Under the pieces are notes generated by a model, which saw nothing but the letters and a program-made list of their open reading frames with translations, ran no database searches and was not told the DNA's origin. 64,000 nt of DNA. Source: Arthrobacter sp. MMS18-M83 (GTDB lineage Bacteria; Actinomycetota; Actinomycetes; Actinomycetales; Micrococcaceae). A program made the translations under genes and the position numbers. The first letter of the stretch is position 1. Each line of letters begins with the position of its first letter. Shown here one piece after another: positions 1-8,633 of this stretch. Location of the stretch: contig NZ_CP113343.1 in the NCBI RefSeq assembly GCF_026683955.1, positions 2,728,001 to 2,792,000 of the forward strand, in the 5' to 3' direction.

Positions 1-637
1 ACAGAGCTGGGCGCCGGGGGTCGAACCCGGCGTCCACGAGTTTGGCGAGCCAGTCGTCCTTCTCGAAGTCCGCGGGCACGAACGTGACCCTAGGTGCGTC
101 GATTCGTGCCTTGATCAGTATGTCGCGCTTGACGGCCTGCGTCTTCGGGGCATCGATCTCGAAGGAAGTGACCGGGGCGTCCTGCGGGAGGCGGTATGGG
201 CGCGTGTCGAAGCCGGCTCCGAGGATGACCAACTGGTCGATCCCCGGAAGGAAGCGGTCCAAGGCCCCGTCGAAGAACGTGACCCTGGCCGACGCCTCGG
301 CTTGTGGAGGTATCTCGCCCTCGAAGGGGTACCGGAAGGCCTTCGGGACGAAGCCCGTGACGCGGTGCGCGAAGACCGTCGGCCAAAATGCCAGCCGCAT
401 ACCCAGCCAAGGCACTCCGGGCAGGATGGGCAACAGCCGGTTCGCGGCCTGGTCTTCTCGTAGGCCGAAATTGTGCATCGCCCACCTCACGGTGAGCGGT
501 GCTTGCGCGCTTGTCGACACGCCGGAAGGCCTCGCGGCCAGGAGCTTGCCTACCCAGATCGCATAGCCGAGCAGCGAGACCGGGAGCAGCACAGTACTGA
601 GCGCATAGAAGGCGACGGCGGCACTAGGCTTGCGCAT
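1..637 (-). CDS. Class I SAM-dependent methyltransferase, leucine-carboxyl-methyltransferase (PPM/TIGR00027) type, 3' truncated by window edge
   Basis: The leftward frame from ATG at 637 stays open to base 1 (212 codons seen), so the C-terminus is missing. An N-terminal hydrophobic stretch (about residues 5-30) suggests a membrane anchor. The family signature is clear: ARVTFFDGAL, then VILGAGFDTRPYR as the SAM-binding glycine motif, then an acidic strand end (FEID) and FVPADFEKDDW. Family members methylate carboxyl or hydroxyl groups with SAM, but the substrate here cannot be told. An AAAGGGACCGGGA stretch lies just before the ATG. Its upstream region contains a 32-base-period repeat array. 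The start is fairly secure, but the membrane anchor is unusual for the family. Confidence 0.75.
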   Translation of the reverse strand, partial: MRKPSAAVAFYALSTVLLPVSLLGYAIWVGKLLAARPSGVSTSAQAPLTVRWAMHNFGLREDQAANRLLPILPGVPWLGMRLAFWPTVFAHRVTGFVPKAFRYPFEGEIPPQAEASARVTFFDGALDRFLPGIDQLVILGAGFDTRPYRLPQDAPVTSFEIDAPKTQAVKRDILIKARIDAPRVTFVPADFEKDDWLAKLVDAGFDPRRPAL

Positions 638-660
638 TCCCGGTCCCTTTCGGTTGGTGT

Positions 661-773
661 CATATCTGCAGGAGCGTGGGGCGGGACGCTGCCATATGTG
701 AGCGGGCGTCAGATTGAAGGCCGTCATATCTGCAGGAGGGTCGGGAAAGGGGCCTTCATATGTGAGCGAGCGT
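661..773 (+). repeat. 32-base-period repeat array A (four units)
   Basis: Four similar words begin at 661, 693, 725 and 757, exactly 32 bases apart. Units 1 and 3 read CATATCTGCAGGAGCGT and CATATCTGCAGGAGGGT. Units 2 and 4 read CATATGTGAGCGGGCGT and CATATGTGAGCGAGCGT. The 15 bases between units are unrelated. The array lies in the 346-base gap between the methyltransferase start and the end of ptsH. The rest of that gap (774-931) shows nothing I can support. The same word family recurs near 7.1, 8.7 and 19.0 kb. Confidence 0.8.
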
Positions 774-931
774 GCGGTTGGAGCAATCGATGAGGCGCTT
801 AAAGACGAGGGCGGTTAAAGAAGAATCGAATTTCCGCGTCACGATTCGGCACCCGGTCCCACAAATCAGACAGCGCGCCATCGCGGTCCCCCGTACTTGG
901 TGGCGCGTTTTCCGGTAGAGACCCCGGGAAG

Positions 932-960
932 CTGTGGCCGGCCCTTGCGGCCGGCCACAG
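932..960 (-). terminator. Terminator hairpin after ptsH
   Basis: A perfect 12-base inverted repeat (CTGTGGCCGGCC, loop CTTGC, and its complement) sits 24 bases beyond the leftward ptsH stop. There is no strong T-run, as is common in actinobacteria. Confidence 0.7.
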
Positions 961-983
961 TCCCCACCCACTGGGCCCCGGCG

Positions 984-1262
984 CTAAACCGCGTCGAGGT
1001 CTGTTTCCAGCAGAGTTACCAGGGAATCCAAAGCAGCGTCGGCGCCGTCGCCCTCTGCCCGCAGCACCACGACGTCGCCTTTCGCCGCGCCGAGCGTCAT
1101 GAGCGAAAGGATGCTGGCGCCGTCGAGCGCGTCATCGGCGGGGGCTCCGGCCATCGCGATGGTCACTTCAACCGGGGATTCCCCTGCGGCTTCCGCGAAG
1201 ATCGCCGCAGGGCGGGCGTGCATTCCGGAGCGGCTGGCGATGATGGCGGTGCGTTCGGGCAT
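984..1262 (-). CDS. ptsH: HPr phosphocarrier protein of the PTS
   Basis: The product has 92 residues, the usual HPr length. It carries phosphate from Enzyme I to the sugar-specific EIIA domains in the cytoplasm. The active-site motif GMHARPAA places the phosphorylated histidine at residue 15. The ASILSLMTLGA segment holds the serine at residue 50, corresponding to the regulatory serine of Gram-positive HPr; whether an HPr kinase exists here is unknown. It lies 41 bases downstream of ptsI on the same strand, so the two are likely co-transcribed, and a strong hairpin follows it. The mannitol EII nearby is the obvious client. Confidence 0.95.
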   Translation of the reverse strand: MPERTAIIASRSGMHARPAAIFAEAAGESPVEVTIAMAGAPADDALDGASILSLMTLGAAKGDVVVLRAEGDGADAALDSLVTLLETDLDAV

Positions 1263-1303
1263 GGTTTCTCCTTTTGTTCAGATTGAGGTTGGTGCGGCGG
1301 GGC

Positions 1304-2992
1304 TCAGAGCCCGAGTTCCTCAAGGATCGGCAACTTGGCACGGACCCAGGCCTTGGCGTCGAGGGCGTCGGATGCGCTGAGCGCCAAGCGGGCCAGCTCC
1401 TGTGCCTGTTCCAGGGTCACCGTTTTGAGCACGGTTCCGACGGCGGCCAGGGACCGGGCGGTCATGGATAGTGTGGACACCCCCAGGCCAACAAGTACGA
1501 CGGCGAGGGCCGGGTCTGCGGCTGCTTCACCGCAGACGCCAACGGGTTTGTTGTTGCCCTCTTCCGCAGAGCCCGCGACGGTCAACTGCACCAAGCGCAG
1601 AACAGCAGGCTGCCACGGCGTGTTGAGCTCGGCAAGGGGGCCGAGTTGCCGGTCGGCGGCCATGGCGTACTGCGTGAGGTCGTTGGTGCCCAGGGATGCG
1701 AAGCCTACGTGGCGCAGAACCGAGGCCGAGGTCAGAGCCGCGGACGGAACTTCCACCATGACACCGGGAGTCTTGATCCCGGCGGCGTCACACAGCGAGG
1801 CGAAACGGGCGGCTTCGGCCGGCGTCGAGATCATGGGCGCCATGACCCAAACGTCGGCTTCTGATTCCTCGGCGGCTATGGCGATTGCCTCGAGTTGGCG
1901 TTCCAAAACGCCGGGCGTGGTGAAGTCGGTGCGGTAGCCGCGCACACCGAGGGCCGGGTTTGGTTCGGTGGCATCGGTGAGGAAGGGAAGGGGCTTGTCG
2001 GCGCCGGCGTCGAGGGTCCGGAGGACCACTTTCTTGCCCGGGAAGGCGTCGAACACGCCCCTGTACGCTGCGGCTTGTTCCAATACGGTCGGTTCGGTGT
2101 CGCGTTCCAGGAAACAGAATTCGGTGCGGAAAAGGCCCACGCCCTGGGCGCCCAACGCGGCGGCCGCGGCAGCGTCCTTGGCCCCGCCCACGTTGGCGAG
2201 AAGCGGAACCAAGTGGCCGTCCGCCGTCGTGCCGTTTCCATCAAAAACCGCCAGCGTGGCGGCATTTTCGACCCATGCGAGGGCGGCGGCGCGCTGCTCC
2301 TCGGAGGGTTCGAGGGAGAGGGAGCCGGCCGCGCCATCCACAAAGACCTCGGAGCCGTCCGGGATCTCGTCCACCCCGCGGGCAGCGACGACGGCGGGCA
2401 GGCCGAGCGAGCGCGCGATGATCGCCGTGTGGGACTGCGGTCCGCCGCCCGAAGTGACCAGTGCTGTCACGATGGCGGGGTCCAGCGTCGCGGTGTCCGC
2501 AGGGGCCAGGTCTTCGGCCACCAGGATGAAAGGAGTGTCCGACGCCGGGATCCCCGGGGCGGGGACGCCGCGGAGTTCGGCGACGATCCGGGCGCGTACG
2601 TCCAAGACGTCAGTGGCACGCTCGGCCATGTACCCGCCCAGGTTGTGGAGCATCTCCGATACCGAGGCGCCCGCTTCCCAGATGGCGCGTTCCGCGGAGC
2701 TGCCGTTGTTGTTGATGAGCTTGGTGGCCGACTTCAGGAGCATGGTGTCCTTGGCCATCAGCGCGGTGGCGTCCAGCACGGCCTTACCGTCTCCGCTGGC
2801 CCGGTCCGCGCGTGCCTTGAGTTCGTCGTGGACCGACTGGGCCGCCGCTTTCAGTCCGGCGACGGCTTCTTCCGCCGTCGTGGAAACCGCGAGCTGCTCG
2901 CCCGACGGCGGTTCGCTGACTGGCTTGGGCATCTGACGGATAGTGCCAATGACGCGGCCCGGGCTGACGCCTACTCCTTGGAAATTCTGCAC
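1304..2992 (-). CDS. ptsI: PTS Enzyme I (phosphoenolpyruvate-protein phosphotransferase)
   Basis: Enzyme I takes phosphate from PEP and passes it to HPr. From the GTG at 2992 the protein has 562 residues, matching the family. I prefer this GTG to the ATG 36 bases upstream because an AGAGG ribosome site precedes it and the product then starts VQNFQGVGVSPG, like other EI proteins. The phosphohistidine motif GGGPQSHTAI gives His188. The C-terminal PEP-binding barrel shows LGTNDLTQY and a VGVCGEAA active-site cysteine motif. It heads a ptsI-ptsH unit divergent from a TetR gene, with a palindrome in the shared promoter region. Confidence 0.95.
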   Translation of the reverse strand: MQNFQGVGVSPGRVIGTIRQMPKPVSEPPSGEQLAVSTTAEEAVAGLKAAAQSVHDELKARADRASGDGKAVLDATALMAKDTMLLKSATKLINNNGSSAERAIWEAGASVSEMLHNLGGYMAERATDVLDVRARIVAELRGVPAPGIPASDTPFILVAEDLAPADTATLDPAIVTALVTSGGGPQSHTAIIARSLGLPAVVAARGVDEIPDGSEVFVDGAAGSLSLEPSEEQRAAALAWVENAATLAVFDGNGTTADGHLVPLLANVGGAKDAAAAAALGAQGVGLFRTEFCFLERDTEPTVLEQAAAYRGVFDAFPGKKVVLRTLDAGADKPLPFLTDATEPNPALGVRGYRTDFTTPGVLERQLEAIAIAAEESEADVWVMAPMISTPAEAARFASLCDAAGIKTPGVMVEVPSAALTSASVLRHVGFASLGTNDLTQYAMAADRQLGPLAELNTPWQPAVLRLVQLTVAGSAEEGNNKPVGVCGEAAADPALAVVLVGLGVSTLSMTARSLAAVGTVLKTVTLEQAQELARLALSASDALDAKAWVRAKLPILEELGL

Positions 2993-3076
2993 TGAAATCC
3001 TCTGTTCCTGCTCTCGGATCGGACCCACCGGCTGCGGCGCCTCGGGGTCCGAAAAAATCTCCTGTGACTCACTTCA

Positions 3077-3091
3077 TATAGCGTTGCTATA
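3077..3091. promoter_or_regulatory. Palindromic operator between ptsI and tetR
   Basis: TATAGC-GTT-GCTATA is a perfect inverted repeat, AT-rich in a GC-rich region. It lies 19 bases before the TetR start and about 85 bases before ptsI. The position suggests binding by the adjacent TetR protein, controlling both directions. This is inference from position. Confidence 0.6.
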
Positions 3092-3109
3092 GGTGCTAGG
3101 GTAGCGGCT

Positions 3110-3832
3110 ATGAGTTTCGATGACCAGCTTCCGCCTAAAACTCGGCTGCTCCGTGCAGCTGCCGAGTTGCTGGCGAATTCGGACGGGTCGCCGGTCTCTA
3201 CGCGCCAAATCACCAAACTTGCCGGCGTCACGGCGCCCACGCTTTACCACCACTTCGGCGATAAGGAGGGGCTGTTCGACGCCGTCGTTGCAGCCGGCTT
3301 CGAGGAGTACGTGGCGGGGGAGCGGGACTTCGCACCTTCTGGGGAACCCCTGGAAGACGTCCGGCGGATGTGGGACAACCACGTCCAGTTCGGACTCACC
3401 CAACCGCACCTTTACTTGGTGATGTTCGGCAATATCCGTCCCGAAAGCAGGCCGGCCATCGTGGCTGATGCCGAGTCGCTTCTGGAGGAAATGCTGAGCA
3501 AGGCGGCCATTGCCGGGCAGATCAACGTACCCCCGCGCGAGGCAGCAAGGAGCATCCTGGCAGCCAACGTTGGTGTCACGCTCATGCTCATTGCAGAGCC
3601 ATTGGAAGACCGGAACCTCGAGCTCTCCACCATGACCCGGGATTCCATGATTTTCGCTGTGTCCACGGAAACAGCCCGTGGCGCCGCAGCCGACGACTCC
3701 GGCAAGTCGTCCGTTGTTGTTGCGGCAATCGCGCTGAATGCGGCACTCCAAGCCTCGCATTCAGACCAACTATCCAGTTCGGAACTGAAGCTTTTCCTTG
3801 AATGGCTTCACCGAATCTCCAGCAGCTCCTAG
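3110..3832 (+). CDS. TetR/AcrR-family regulator, probable regulator of the mannitol PTS locus
   Basis: The product has 240 residues. The N-terminal helix-turn-helix covers about residues 10-55 (STRQITKLAGVTAPTLYHHFGDKEGLF). The C-terminal ligand-binding region is helical and not assignable to a subfamily. The gene is divergent from ptsI and sits 68 bases before mtlA in the same direction, so it may regulate both sides. Mannitol operons in other bacteria use MtlR activators of PRD or DeoR type, so a TetR here is unusual. The ligand is unknown; mannitol 1-phosphate is one guess. The TATAGC palindrome just upstream is the natural autoregulatory site. Confidence 0.8.
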   Translation: MSFDDQLPPKTRLLRAAAELLANSDGSPVSTRQITKLAGVTAPTLYHHFGDKEGLFDAVVAAGFEEYVAGERDFAPSGEPLEDVRRMWDNHVQFGLTQPHLYLVMFGNIRPESRPAIVADAESLLEEMLSKAAIAGQINVPPREAARSILAANVGVTLMLIAEPLEDRNLELSTMTRDSMIFAVSTETARGAAADDSGKSSVVVAAIALNAALQASHSDQLSSSELKLFLEWLHRISSSS

Positions 3833-3844
3833 AGCTGTCCTCCT

Positions 3845-3880
3845 TCGATAGATATCGACTGATCCCGCACTGATGCGGGA
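3845..3880 (+). promoter_or_regulatory. Palindrome and hairpin before mtlA
   Basis: Two structures lie in the 68-base gap between tetR and mtlA. TCGATA-GA-TATCGA (3845-3858) is a perfect palindrome and a candidate operator. TCCCGCA-CTGA-TGCGGGA (3863-3880) is a 7-base stem with a 4-base loop, which could end tetR transcription or shape the mtlA leader. A TTAGGA ribosome site follows. Confidence 0.5.
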
Positions 3881-3900
3881 CTCACGTTAGGAATTCACAG

Positions 3901-5880
3901 ATGGCAACAGCGTCCGTTGCGAAACCGCGCACCAGCCTGCGCGTTGGTGTCCAAAAGTTCGGAACTTTCCTCTCCGGCATGATCATGCCCAACATCGGGG
4001 CCTTCATTGCATGGGGCCTCATTACCGCCCTGTTCATCAAGACCGGTTGGCTGCCCGTCCCCGAACTGGGCGGCTTCGGCAACAACGCTGCGGGCGCGCC
4101 GAACGTGGGCCTTGTCGGCCCCATGATCACCTATCTGCTGCCGCTCCTGATTGCGTACACCGGCGGCAAGATGGTCTACGACGTCCGCGGCGGCGTGGTG
4201 GGTGCTATCGGTACCATGGGCGTGATCGTTGGTGCCGGTATTCCGATGTTTATCGGTGCAATGCTTATGGGCCCGCTCGGTGGCTGGACGATGAAGAAGA
4301 TCGACTCCATCTGGGATGGCAAGATCCGTCCGGGCTTCGAGATGCTGGTGAACAACTTCTCCGCAGGTATTTGGGGAGGCTTGCTCGCCATGCTCGGCTT
4401 CTTCGGTATTTCTCCCCTGGTCCAGGCCTTCAGTACGGCGGCGGGCAATTTCGTCCAGTTCCTGGTCCACAACGGACTCCTTCCGCTTACCAGCATCTTC
4501 ATCGAGCCCGCCAAGGTCCTCTTCCTGAACAACGCAATCAACCACGGGGTGCTGACCCCGTTGGGGATCCAGCAGTCGCTCGACCAAGGTAAGTCCATCT
4601 TGTTCCTGCTTGAAGCCAACCCCGGTCCGGGAGCCGGAATTCTTCTCGCCTATATTTTCTTTGGACGCGGAGCAGCGAAGGCCTCGGCACCCGGCGCTTT
4701 GATCATCCAGTTCCTTGGCGGGATCCATGAGATCTACTTCCCGTATGTCCTGATGCGCCCGCTGCTGATCCTAGGAGCTATCGCCGGAGGCATGACAGGC
4801 ATTGCGACACTCGCAATCACCAACTCCGGCCTCGTGGCTCCGGCAGCCCCGGGATCCATCTTCGCAGTCGTTGCCCAGACCTCCCGGGACAGCTATGTGG
4901 GCGTCATTTTGGCGGTCATCTTGGCAGCGACGGTATCGTTCCTCGTCTCCTCGCTAATTCTCCGCACCACGCATCACAGCGACGAGGTTGACCTTGGCGC
5001 AGCCACCTCCAAGATGGAAGAAATGAAAGGCAAGAAGAGTTCCGTTTCCTCCGCCCTCCTGGGCGCCGCTGGCGGTACCGCCCTCCTGACCCGCCCAATC
5101 CAGAACATCGTGTTCGCGTGCGACGCCGGCATGGGCTCCAGCGCCATGGGCGCATCGGTGCTGCGGAACAAGATCAAGGCAGCCGGTTTCCCGGAGGTCA
5201 AGGTCACCAACGCGGCCATCGCCAACCTCACCGACACCTACGATGTCGTCATCACGCACCAGGACCTTGCCGAACGCGCGCAGCCGCTCACGACCGGAGC
5301 CGTGCACGTCTCCGTGGACAACTTCATGAACAGCCCGCGGTACGACGAGATCGTCGAGCTGGTCAAGAGCAGCAACGCGGCTCCCGGCGCTCAAGGATCG
5401 ACGACGGCGGCCGAACCGGCCGCCCAGCCGGCCACCGCCGTCGTGGGCAGGGATGTTCTGCTCGCCGAAAGCGTGATCCTCAACGGCACCGCGACGGACC
5501 GTGATTCGGCCATCGACGAAGCCGGCAAGCTCCTGCTGGACCGCGGCTCCGTGGACATGGGCTACATTCACGCCATGCATGAACGCGAGGAATCGGTGTC
5601 CACATACATGGGCAGCTTCCTGGCTATCCCGCACGGCACCAACGCCGCAAAGGACCACATCCTGCACTCCGGTGTGTCGATTGTCCGCTACCCCGAGGGC
5701 ATCGACTGGGGTGGCAAGCAGGTCAAGTTCGTCGTCGGCGTCGCCGGGATCGACAACGAGCACCTCCACATCCTGGCCTCCATCGCCAAGATCTTCACGG
5801 ACAAGGCGCAAGTAGCCCAGCTTGAGCAGGCCACGTCGGTGGAGGAAGTGCTGGATCTGTTCGGAAAGGTCAACGCATAG
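3901..5880 (+). CDS. mtlA: PTS mannitol-specific transporter, fused EIICBA
   Basis: This 659-residue membrane permease takes up mannitol and phosphorylates it to mannitol 1-phosphate. EIIC (about residues 1-350) starts [25 protein letters not shown] and carries several membrane segments. EIIB follows with [16 protein letters not shown], giving phosphocysteine 407. After an Ala/Pro/Thr linker (about 495-520), EIIA has AIPHGTN with phosphohistidine 578. All three domains are present, so only EI and HPr are needed, and both are encoded next door. The stop overlaps the mtlD start by one base, so the two genes are translationally coupled. Confidence 0.95.
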   Translation: MATASVAKPRTSLRVGVQKFGTFLSGMIMPNIGAFIAWGLITALFIKTGWLPVPELGGFGNNAAGAPNVGLVGPMITYLLPLLIAYTGGKMVYDVRGGVVGAIGTMGVIVGAGIPMFIGAMLMGPLGGWTMKKIDSIWDGKIRPGFEMLVNNFSAGIWGGLLAMLGFFGISPLVQAFSTAAGNFVQFLVHNGLLPLTSIFIEPAKVLFLNNAINHGVLTPLGIQQSLDQGKSILFLLEANPGPGAGILLAYIFFGRGAAKASAPGALIIQFLGGIHEIYFPYVLMRPLLILGAIAGGMTGIATLAITNSGLVAPAAPGSIFAVVAQTSRDSYVGVILAVILAATVSFLVSSLILRTTHHSDEVDLGAATSKMEEMKGKKSSVSSALLGAAGGTALLTRPIQNIVFACDAGMGSSAMGASVLRNKIKAAGFPEVKVTNAAIANLTDTYDVVITHQDLAERAQPLTTGAVHVSVDNFMNSPRYDEIVELVKSSNAAPGAQGSTTAAEPAAQPATAVVGRDVLLAESVILNGTATDRDSAIDEAGKLLLDRGSVDMGYIHAMHEREESVSTYMGSFLAIPHGTNAAKDHILHSGVSIVRYPEGIDWGGKQVKFVVGVAGIDNEHLHILASIAKIFTDKAQVAQLEQATSVEEVLDLFGKVNA

Positions 5881-7028
5881 TGAAGGCAGTCCATTTTGGG
5901 GCCGGGAACATCGGACGGGGATTCGTCGGCTTGCTGCTGCACGAGGCTGGATATGAGGTGGTCTTCGCCGATGTCGCGGACGCCTTGATCAGCCAGCTCG
6001 CCTCCGCATCCTCCTACGAGGTCCACGAGGTTGGCGAAAATGCAACAGTCAAGACCGTGTCCGGTTTCCGGGCCCTGAATTCGGGCTCTGAGGAGGCTGC
6101 CGTCGTCGCGGAAATCGCGACGGCGGACCTCGTCACCACGGCGGTTGGGCCGCACATCCTCAAGTTCGTGGCGCCAGTGATCGCGCGCGGCCTGGCTGGC
6201 CGGTCGCCGTCGCTGGCTCCGCTTCAGGTCATGGCCTGCGAGAACGCGATCAACGCGACCGACTTGCTGCAATCCGAAGTGCACGCCGCTTGGGACGGGG
6301 CCGCGGGTGACCTTTCCTCCGTGGCGGTGTTTGCCAACACTGCCGTGGACAGGATCGTCCCCAACCAGGCGCCCGGCCAAGGCCTGGACGTCACCGTGGA
6401 GACTTTCTACGAGTGGGTCATCGACCGGACCCCGTTCGCGGGTACGCCCCCGGTGATTCCGGGAGCGACCTTCGTGGACGAGCTTGGTCCGTATATCGAG
6501 CGCAAGCTGTTCACCGTCAACACCGGCCACGCCTCGGCAGCGTACTTCGGCTACGGCGTCGGCTTGGAGAAGATCTCCGAAGCCATGGCCGATGCCTCCG
6601 TAGCTTCACGAGTACGGGCCGTGTTGGAGGAAACCAAGCAGCTTCTCGTGGCCAAGCACGGCTTCGTCGAGGCCGAGCAGGAAGCGTACGTTCAGAAGAT
6701 CCTGTCCCGCTTCACCAACCCGTACCTGCCGGACACCGTGAACCGGGTAGGCCGTGCCCCGCTGCGCAAACTGGGCCGGCACGAACGGTTCATCGGCCCG
6801 GCCGCGGAGCTCGCCGAGCGCGGAGTCACCCCCGTTGCCTTGCTCGACGCGATGTCCGCCGCCCTTCGTTTCGACGACGGGGCAGACGACGAAGCCGTGG
6901 AGCTCACCCGGATGCTTTCCGAGATGGACGCCGCCGAGGCGGTTGAGCGCATTACCGATCTGCCGCCGACGCACCCGCTGTTCCCGCAGGTGCAGAAGCT
7001 GATCGAAGACCGCAAGGCCGAAGGCTAA
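5880..7028 (+). CDS. mtlD: Mannitol-1-phosphate 5-dehydrogenase
   Basis: This 382-residue enzyme oxidises mannitol 1-phosphate to fructose 6-phosphate with NAD+, feeding glycolysis. The GTG start shares its G with the last base of mtlA (TAGTG). The N-terminus [15 protein letters not shown] is the NAD-binding glycine motif. NTGHA and [14 protein letters not shown] are conserved family blocks of the C-terminal catalytic domain. Its place directly after the mannitol permease confirms the role. A very strong hairpin starts at the base after its stop. Confidence 0.95.
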   Translation: MKAVHFGAGNIGRGFVGLLLHEAGYEVVFADVADALISQLASASSYEVHEVGENATVKTVSGFRALNSGSEEAAVVAEIATADLVTTAVGPHILKFVAPVIARGLAGRSPSLAPLQVMACENAINATDLLQSEVHAAWDGAAGDLSSVAVFANTAVDRIVPNQAPGQGLDVTVETFYEWVIDRTPFAGTPPVIPGATFVDELGPYIERKLFTVNTGHASAAYFGYGVGLEKISEAMADASVASRVRAVLEETKQLLVAKHGFVEAEQEAYVQKILSRFTNPYLPDTVNRVGRAPLRKLGRHERFIGPAAELAERGVTPVALLDAMSAALRFDDGADDEAVELTRMLSEMDAAEAVERITDLPPTHPLFPQVQKLIEDRKAEG

Positions 7029-7056
7029 ACCCGGGCCCGGCGAGCCGGGCCCGGGT
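7029..7056 (+). terminator. Terminator after mtlD
   Basis: A perfect 12-base stem (ACCCGGGCCCGG, loop CGAG) begins immediately after the mtlD TAA. It is almost entirely G and C and no T-run follows. Confidence 0.8.
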
Positions 7057-7094
7057 CCCTCCCCGGGGACGCTCCCCGGGGACCCTCCCCGGCG

Positions 7095-7253
7095 ATCCTC
7101 CTGCAGATCTGGCTCGCTTTTCCCGAACGCTCGCTCACCTTTAGGCTGCTTTCGGGCGATCCTCCTGCAGATCTGACGGCCAAAACGCTCACCCTCCTTC
7201 ACTTTTGATGTGCAGGAGGGTGAGCGTTTTGGGCCCCAAAGGTGAGCGAGCGT
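7095..7253. repeat. 32-base-period repeat array B (six units, two orientations)
   Basis: Read leftward, four 16-base units occupy 7095-7110, 7127-7142, 7159-7174 and 7191-7206: AAAAGTGAAGGAGGGT, AGATCTGCAGGAGGAT, AAAGGTGAGCGAGCGT and AGATCTGCAGGAGGAT again. Read rightward, two more units occupy 7206-7221 (TGATGTGCAGGAGGGT) and 7238-7253 (AAAGGTGAGCGAGCGT). Every step within an orientation is exactly 32 bases. The two blocks diverge from about 7206. The array fills the space between the convergent mtlD and MarR genes. Confidence 0.8.
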
Positions 7254-7256
7254 CGA

Positions 7257-7745
7257 TTAGCTGCCGAGTTCTTCCGACGCCGTTCGCCCGGCGGCCTGGA
7301 CGCGCCGCAGGAAGTCGGTAATGACGGCGATTTCGGCGTCGTCGTAGTCTGCACAGATGGTGTCCATGAGGCTGTTCATTCCCGCGTAGAGGCGGAACAT
7401 CTCGGCGTTTCTATCGGGAAGAACCCGGATTACCACGGCGCGCCGGTCGGAGGGATCGCGGTCCCGCGCAATCCAGCCTCTGCGTTCGAGCCGGTCGAGG
7501 ATGCCGGTCATGGTGGCTGGGTGCAGGCCGGCGTGTTTGGCCAGCGTGCTCGGGCTGAGCGGCCCCCGGTTCGAAATCAGGTCAAGACAATCAAGGTCAA
7601 CGTCCTTCAGCTCGGCTTGAGTGCCGACCTGGTGATTGAGCACCGATAGTTGCAGGCGTACGCCGCGAAGCTCGGCCTTGAGCTCAGCAACAGCACGCCG
7701 CCGAAGGCGGGGGGTTGGGGCTTCTTGATTTGATATTGAACTCAT
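7257..7745 (-). CDS. MarR-family transcriptional regulator
   Basis: The product has 162 residues with the MarR winged helix: LSPSTLAKHAGLHPATMTGILDRLERRGWIARDRDPSDRRAVVIRV at about residues 63-110 (recognition helix then the DR-x-D/R wing). The flanking helices would form the dimer. It is divergent from the NAD(P)-binding protein gene at 7806, with an AT-rich 60-base gap between them, the usual arrangement for autoregulation and control of the neighbour. The ligand is unknown. Confidence 0.85.
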   Translation of the reverse strand: MSSISNQEAPTPRLRRRAVAELKAELRGVRLQLSVLNHQVGTQAELKDVDLDCLDLISNRGPLSPSTLAKHAGLHPATMTGILDRLERRGWIARDRDPSDRRAVVIRVLPDRNAEMFRLYAGMNSLMDTICADYDDAEIAVITDFLRRVQAAGRTASEELGS

Positions 7746-7775
7746 ATGATATCGTTTCTGTATTGTATGGTTTTC
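7729..7775. promoter_or_regulatory. AT-rich divergent promoter/operator between marR and the NAD(P)-binding gene
   Basis: The stretch is strongly AT-rich for this genome and contains TTGATATTGAACTC followed by ATATGATATC, imperfect inverted repeats of a GATAT word. It covers the MarR start and the likely promoter of the divergent gene. Exact promoter elements cannot be fixed by eye. Confidence 0.45.
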
Positions 7776-7805
7776 CTAGGACAAGAATACCGGAGGCCGC
7801 ATCAC

Positions 7806-8537
7806 ATGAAGATTGCAGTATTCGGGGCAAACGGCCCCACCGGAAGGATTCTCACCGCACAGGCGCTCGACGCCGGCCATGTCGTCACCGCTGTTACGCG
7901 CCGGCCGCACGATTTCCCGCTTTCCGCCCCCGGCTTACGCGTGGTCGGCGCCGATGTGTACAACTTCGACGACCTGAGCGCCGTCGTCGAAGGAAATGAT
8001 GCTGTTCTCTCAACCCTTGGTGTTCCATACAGCCGCCAGCCGATCACGGTCTATTCAGTGGGCACTGGCAACATCATCCGGGCAATGGGCAAGCACGGCG
8101 TCCGTCGATTGGTCTGCGTCAGCTCCAGCGCCACCGACACCACGGCCGGTCCGCATGGCGGGTTCCTTTTCGACAAAGTGCTGCAGCCCCTCGTTACCAA
8201 GCTGCTGGGGAAGACTCTGTACGAGGACATGCGGCGGATGGAAACGGCCGTCGCCGCCAGTGGTTTGGACTGGACAATAATGCGGCCCTCCGGCCTTTTC
8301 GAGACCGAATCCATCACGGACTACAAGATGGCCGTCGGCTATATCAATGGCATTTTCACGTCACGGACCGACCTTGCGGACTCTATGCTGCAGCAGCTCA
8401 CCTCGGATGAATTCGTGCGCAAAACCGTGGCTGTTGCCACTTTCGCGCAAAAGCCGAGCCTCGTCCAGCTGCTTTTCCGTGAGGCCAGCAGCAAGAAGGC
8501 CGCACCGGATAGCGTGCCCGCGGGGAAGCTGTCCTGA
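7806..8537 (+). CDS. NAD(P)H-binding atypical SDR (NmrA/SDR-a5-like oxidoreductase)
   Basis: The product has 243 residues from ATG 7806, chosen because a CCGGAGG ribosome site lies just upstream and MKIAVFGANGPTGR is the Rossmann start of this family (GxxGxxGR). LVCVSSSATDTT matches the second conserved strand of NAD(P)-binding NmrA-like proteins. The active-site tyrosine of classical SDRs is not evident, so it may be a redox sensor or a quinone/flavin reductase rather than a dehydrogenase. The divergent MarR suggests induction by a toxic or phenolic compound. Confidence 0.75.
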   Translation: MKIAVFGANGPTGRILTAQALDAGHVVTAVTRRPHDFPLSAPGLRVVGADVYNFDDLSAVVEGNDAVLSTLGVPYSRQPITVYSVGTGNIIRAMGKHGVRRLVCVSSSATDTTAGPHGGFLFDKVLQPLVTKLLGKTLYEDMRRMETAVAASGLDWTIMRPSGLFETESITDYKMAVGYINGIFTSRTDLADSMLQQLTSDEFVRKTVAVATFAQKPSLVQLLFREASSKKAAPDSVPAGKLS

Positions 8538-8633
8538 CCGCCATGCATCTCAGTCCGAGGTTCGTGTTGCGGCGTTTCTTTTTGTCGGGCTGTTCGCAGG
8601 ATTCCTGATCGGATTGCTCGTCCTGGAGCGGTC

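Noticed and set aside
756..971. A 71-codon minus-strand frame in the ptsH-methyltransferase gap
   Set aside because: It spans the repeat array and the ptsH terminator, has no ribosome site and no motif.
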